Below are positions 61,037-64,000 of a DNA stretch of 64,000 bases, piece by piece; positions within the stretch are counted from its first letter, which is position 1; each line of letters starts with the position of its first letter. The stretch is from Opitutaceae bacterium (lineage in GTDB: Bacteria; Verrucomicrobiota; Verrucomicrobiia; Opitutales; Opitutaceae). The stretch is from assembly GCA_016794625.1 (NCBI GenBank), contig JAEUGY010000118.1, positions 1-64,000 of the forward strand, written 5' to 3'. Made by a program: the position numbers and the translations under genes. The notes beneath the pieces are model-generated. The model was not told the origin of the DNA. It searched no databases and worked only from the letters and a program-made list of their open reading frames with translations.

Positions 61037-62556
61037 GGCATCGGCAGCGTCGCGGCCCAGCCCGTCACCAGCGGGTTGATCCAGGGGGTGATCAGCCCGG
61101 GCGCCACGCCCAGGACGATCATGAGCACGCAAAGGGGAAGCAGCACCGCGATCTCTCCGCGGTCGAGGTCAGGGAAAGGTCCGGCGGCCGCGCCGGCCGG
61201 GGGACCATGAAACACGCGCTGCCAGAACGTCAGCAGGAAGAGCGCCGTGGCGAGCAGGCCCACCGTGCCGACCACCGCCGCCCAGGGGGCGAGGCCAAAC
61301 ACGCCGCGGAAGATGAGAAACTCGCCGACAAAGCCATTGAGACCGGGCAGGCCGAGCGACGAGAACAACGCCACTCCGGACATGCCCGCCAGCACCGGGG
61401 CGACCGCCCGCACGCCGCCAAAGCGGGCGAACTCGCGCGATCCGCCAGCCCGTGACTCCAGCGCCGCCGCGCAGACAAACAGGGCCGACGCCGACAGACC
61501 GTGGTTGAACGCCTGAACCAGCGCCCCGCTGAGCGCCGCCTCGACCGCCACCTCGTGTCCCTTCACCCCGGCCGCCGCCGCGAACAGGGCCACCAGGCAG
61601 TAGCTGACGTGATTGAGCGACGAATACGCGAGCATCCGGCGCACGTCGGTCTGTCGCAGGGCTGCCATCGCCCCCAGCACCGCCCCGCCCAGTGCGAGCA
61701 GCAGCAACAGGTCGGCGTGAACCCGCAGGTCCGCCGGGAAGAGAACCCAGAGGATGCGGAAGAAACCGTACACGCCCATCTTCGACATGACGGCGGTGAG
61801 AAACAACGCCACCCCGGGCGGCGCCTCCGCATACGTGGCCGGCATCCAGGTGTGCAGCGGAAACAGCGGCGCCTTCACCGCCAGCCCGACGAGCGCGCCC
61901 ACAAACGCCAGCGTCGGCACCCCGGCACCAACCGCGGTCAGCAGCCCAGGCAGGCGTCCCTCCGCTTGCAGCTGGGCCAGATCGACGAAGTTCATCGTGC
62001 CGGTCGCCGCATAAAGCGCGGCAAACGCGAGCAGGAGCCCTGCGCTGCCGGCGAGGGTCGTGACCACAAACGTGTACGCCGCCCGTCCCGCCCCCGCACC
62101 ACCCCAGCCCTTGATCAGGAAAAAGGCAGGCACGAGCGAGAACTCCCAGCAGATGAACCACGGGAAGAAATCCAGCGCGACAAACACACCCAGCGCCGCG
62201 CCCTGCAGCAGGAGAAAGAGCAACGCGGCCAGGCGCGGCGACTCGAGCCGGCGCAGCACGGTGGCCAGCGCGACGGGCGACACCACGCCGGTCAGCAGCA
62301 CCAGCAGCAGGCTCATGCCATCCAAGCCAAGATGGTAGTCGATGCGCAGTGACGGAATCCAGGCGTGCCGCTCCGTCCACTGGTAGCCGGTCCGGGTCGG
62401 ATCAAAGCCCGCGGCCGCGATCACCCCGAGCACGAGCGTCGAGGCACAAAAGATAAACGCGAGTCCCCGGACCGGCGCCTTCGGCCAAAGCCAGAGCAGC
62501 AGCGCCCCGAACCAGGGCAGGGCCACGAGCAGGGACAGCAGGGGCAGCTCATTCAT
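61033..62556 (-). CDS. nuoM: NADH-quinone oxidoreductase subunit M, first copy in operon
   Basis: A 507-residue antiporter-like subunit with RIDYHLGLDGMSLLLVLLTGVV, TM5 Glu in FFPWFICWEFSLVPAFFLIKG and TM7 Lys in LTAVMSKMGVYGFFRILW. It overlaps nuoL and the second nuoM by four bases each (ATGA), which shows tight coupling of all pump genes. Confidence 0.93.
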   Translation of the reverse strand: MNELPLLSLLVALPWFGALLLWLWPKAPVRGLAFIFCASTLVLGVIAAAGFDPTRTGYQWTERHAWIPSLRIDYHLGLDGMSLLLVLLTGVVSPVALATVLRRLESPRLAALLFLLLQGAALGVFVALDFFPWFICWEFSLVPAFFLIKGWGGAGAGRAAYTFVVTTLAGSAGLLLAFAALYAATGTMNFVDLAQLQAEGRLPGLLTAVGAGVPTLAFVGALVGLAVKAPLFPLHTWMPATYAEAPPGVALFLTAVMSKMGVYGFFRILWVLFPADLRVHADLLLLLALGGAVLGAMAALRQTDVRRMLAYSSLNHVSYCLVALFAAAAGVKGHEVAVEAALSGALVQAFNHGLSASALFVCAAALESRAGGSREFARFGGVRAVAPVLAGMSGVALFSSLGLPGLNGFVGEFLIFRGVFGLAPWAAVVGTVGLLATALFLLTFWQRVFHGPPAGAAAGPFPDLDRGEIAVLLPLCVLMIVLGVAPGLITPWINPLVTGWAATLPMP

Positions 62557-64000
62557 CGCACACCTCCCCAGAGCAGCAGCACGCCCACCACCGCGAGCCC
62601 GATCGCCACCACCCGCAGATAACTTTGCGCATCTCCGGTCTGCGCTTTGGCGTAGCGCCGGCCGGACCCGCGCAGGTGTTCGCTGGTGTTGTCGAAACCG
62701 GCATTCAAACCGTCCTCATCCACCGCCCGGTTGACCTGGCCGACCGTCTCGGCCGTGCGCCCGGCCGCCTCCACCGCGCCACCCCAGACCCAGCGGTCAA
62801 AAAAGGCGGCGACCCGGGCCAGCATCGCAAAGGCCCGGCCCACCGTGGCGGCATAGAGTTCGTCCAGCCAGAGGCGACCCGCCAGCGCGGCGTGCACGGC
62901 CGGCCAGCTCCGGGCCAGCGGATCAAGGGCGCGCGCGTCGGTGCGTTTGACGCGTCCATACCACCACCAGCCCGCCCCGATGCCGAGCAGGACGAGTGCG
63001 GTCGACACCACCATCAGTCCGAATCCCTCACCTAGGCCGTGCACCGGCCAGTCGCCTCCCTGGAGCCGCGTCTGCAACCACGGCCAGTTGGGCAGACCGA
63101 GCCAGCCGAGTCCCACCGCCGCCACCGCCAGCACCACGAGCGGTCCGCGCATGAGTCCGGGGGACTCCTCGGCGTGGGCCGCCCCCTCGCCGCGGGCCTT
63201 TCCAAAAAACACTTCGAGCACGAGCCGCGTCATATAAAACGCGGTCAGCACCACCCCCACCAGCCCGGCCGCGAACGGCAGGTGGCTGACGGTCCATCCT
63301 TCCGCTGCGTGGAGGATGGCCTCCTTGCTCCAGAAGCCCGAAAAGACAAAGGGCAGTCCCATCAACGCCCCGGTGCCGAGGGCGAAGGTGGCAAAGGTCA
63401 CGCGCATGCGGCCGGCCAGTCCGCCGAGGCGGCGCAGGTCCTGTTCGTGATGGGTCGCGTCGATGACCGAGCCCGCACCGAGGAAGAGCAGGGCCTTGAA
63501 GAAGGCATGGGTGATGAGGTGGAACACCGCCGCCACCCACGAGCCGACTCCAATCGCGAGCATCATGTAGCCGAGCTGGGACACGGTGGAATACGCGAGC
63601 ACGCGCTTGATGTCGTTCTGCGCCACGGCCAGCACCGCCCCGAGCAGCGCCGTCACCGCACCGATCACCGCCACTCCCGTCAGGGCATGGAACGGCACCG
63701 TGGCCAGGCCCTGGTCGGCCGCCATCAACGGAAACACCCGCGCCATGAGGAACACGCCCGCGGCCACCATGGTGGCGGCATGGATCAGCGCGCTGACCGG
63801 CGTCGGACCCTCCATCGCGTCGGGGAGCCAGACGTGCAGGGGAAACTGGCCGGACTTGCCGGCCGCACCGACAAAGAGGAGCAGGCCGATCGCGGTCGAG
63901 ACCGCCCAGCCGCCCGGCAGGAGGGTACTGCTCAGGCGTGCGAGCGTGGGCGCGTCGAGCGCCCCGGCCCCGCCGTCATGAAAGAGCGCCGACCCGGTCG
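62553..64000 (-). CDS. nuoL: NADH-quinone oxidoreductase subunit L, C-terminal part (5' end outside window)
   Basis: The frame is open across the right edge, so the gene begins beyond the window; 482 codons are visible. The segment GAAGKSGQFPLHVWLPDAMEGPTPVSALIHAATMV is the NuoL hallmark, including the TM7 Lys in AGKSG. The C-terminal quarter contains the lateral amphipathic helix region (LWLDELYAATVGRAFAMLARVAAFFDRW) and the last membrane segment. An ATG at 63815 lies inside the hallmark and is not the start. Confidence 0.94.
   Translation of the reverse strand, partial: TGSALFHDGGAGALDAPTLARLSSTLLPGGWAVSTAIGLLLFVGAAGKSGQFPLHVWLPDAMEGPTPVSALIHAATMVAAGVFLMARVFPLMAADQGLATVPFHALTGVAVIGAVTALLGAVLAVAQNDIKRVLAYSTVSQLGYMMLAIGVGSWVAAVFHLITHAFFKALLFLGAGSVIDATHHEQDLRRLGGLAGRMRVTFATFALGTGALMGLPFVFSGFWSKEAILHAAEGWTVSHLPFAAGLVGVVLTAFYMTRLVLEVFFGKARGEGAAHAEESPGLMRGPLVVLAVAAVGLGWLGLPNWPWLQTRLQGGDWPVHGLGEGFGLMVVSTALVLLGIGAGWWWYGRVKRTDARALDPLARSWPAVHAALAGRLWLDELYAATVGRAFAMLARVAAFFDRWVWGGAVEAAGRTAETVGQVNRAVDEDGLNAGFDNTSEHLRGSGRRYAKAQTGDAQSYLRVVAIGLAVVGVLLLWGGVR

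Noticed and set aside
1..64000. tRNA, rRNA and CRISPR features
   Set aside because: No cloverleaf, rRNA-like stretch or regularly spaced identical repeats with unique spacers was seen; the palindromes are mosaics, not arrays.

Overview
The window is a GC-rich bacterial chromosome segment that best fits the Verrucomicrobia, most likely an Opitutaceae-like lineage. The pointers are an adjacent DUF1800/DUF1501 pair, a secreted CE15 glucuronoyl esterase, pseudopilin-tail and Ig-domain secreted proteins, and gene-free spacers filled with short GC-rich palindromic repeats. This placement is inferred from gene content; no rRNA or marker gene is present to prove it. No rRNA, tRNA, CRISPR array, prophage or transposase gene was found.

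Layout. 1-6.7 kb: secreted or exported proteins (DUF1800, DUF1501, a small membrane-anchored protein, a lipoprotein serine protease, a Kelch protein, a small secreted protein). 6.7-9.6 kb: a soluble PAS-PAS chemoreceptor with a three-domain CheW protein. 9.9-17.8 kb: CE15 esterase with a divergent AraC-type regulator, an SRPBCC protein, an M20 peptidase, an S9 peptidase and an LptF/LptG permease. 18-25.5 kb: a branched-chain amino-acid ABC operon with two tandem binding proteins, followed by a neurotransmitter:sodium symporter and its 51-residue partner. 25.9-31.5 kb: htpG, an aldehyde dehydrogenase and ppk1. 31.5-42.6 kb: a MITE-like element, a large Ig-domain secreted protein, a hybrid histidine kinase, alanine dehydrogenase, a GNAT enzyme, a membrane chemoreceptor, a bicupin and a small membrane protein.

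42.7-64 kb (all minus strand) is the most striking part. Read in the direction of transcription it holds the end of one complex I operon (nuoL-nuoM-nuoM-nuoN), then a ferredoxin and a KorA/KorB 2-oxoacid:ferredoxin oxidoreductase, then a second complex I operon (nuoA-B-C-D-H-I-J-K, an MrpD-like subunit, an 86-residue membrane protein, an MrpD/NuoL-like subunit, nuoM, nuoN). The second operon has no nuoE, nuoF or nuoG, so it lacks the NADH module, and it carries four antiporter-like subunits instead of three. A simple reading is that KorAB reduces ferredoxin and the NuoEFG-less complex oxidises it with quinone while pumping ions. The first cluster has two NuoM genes, so both complexes may have an enlarged pumping arm.

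Most spacers longer than 300 bases hold mosaics of a few hairpin modules: a GGCCTC/GAGGCC stem, a GGCGCC or GGCGTC stem with a CTCCGT loop, a GGGACC/GGTCCC stem and a GGGGTCG/CGACCCC stem. The modules recur in fixed order and as inverted pairs, with compensatory base changes in one stem, and one copy lies in frame inside the serine protease gene.
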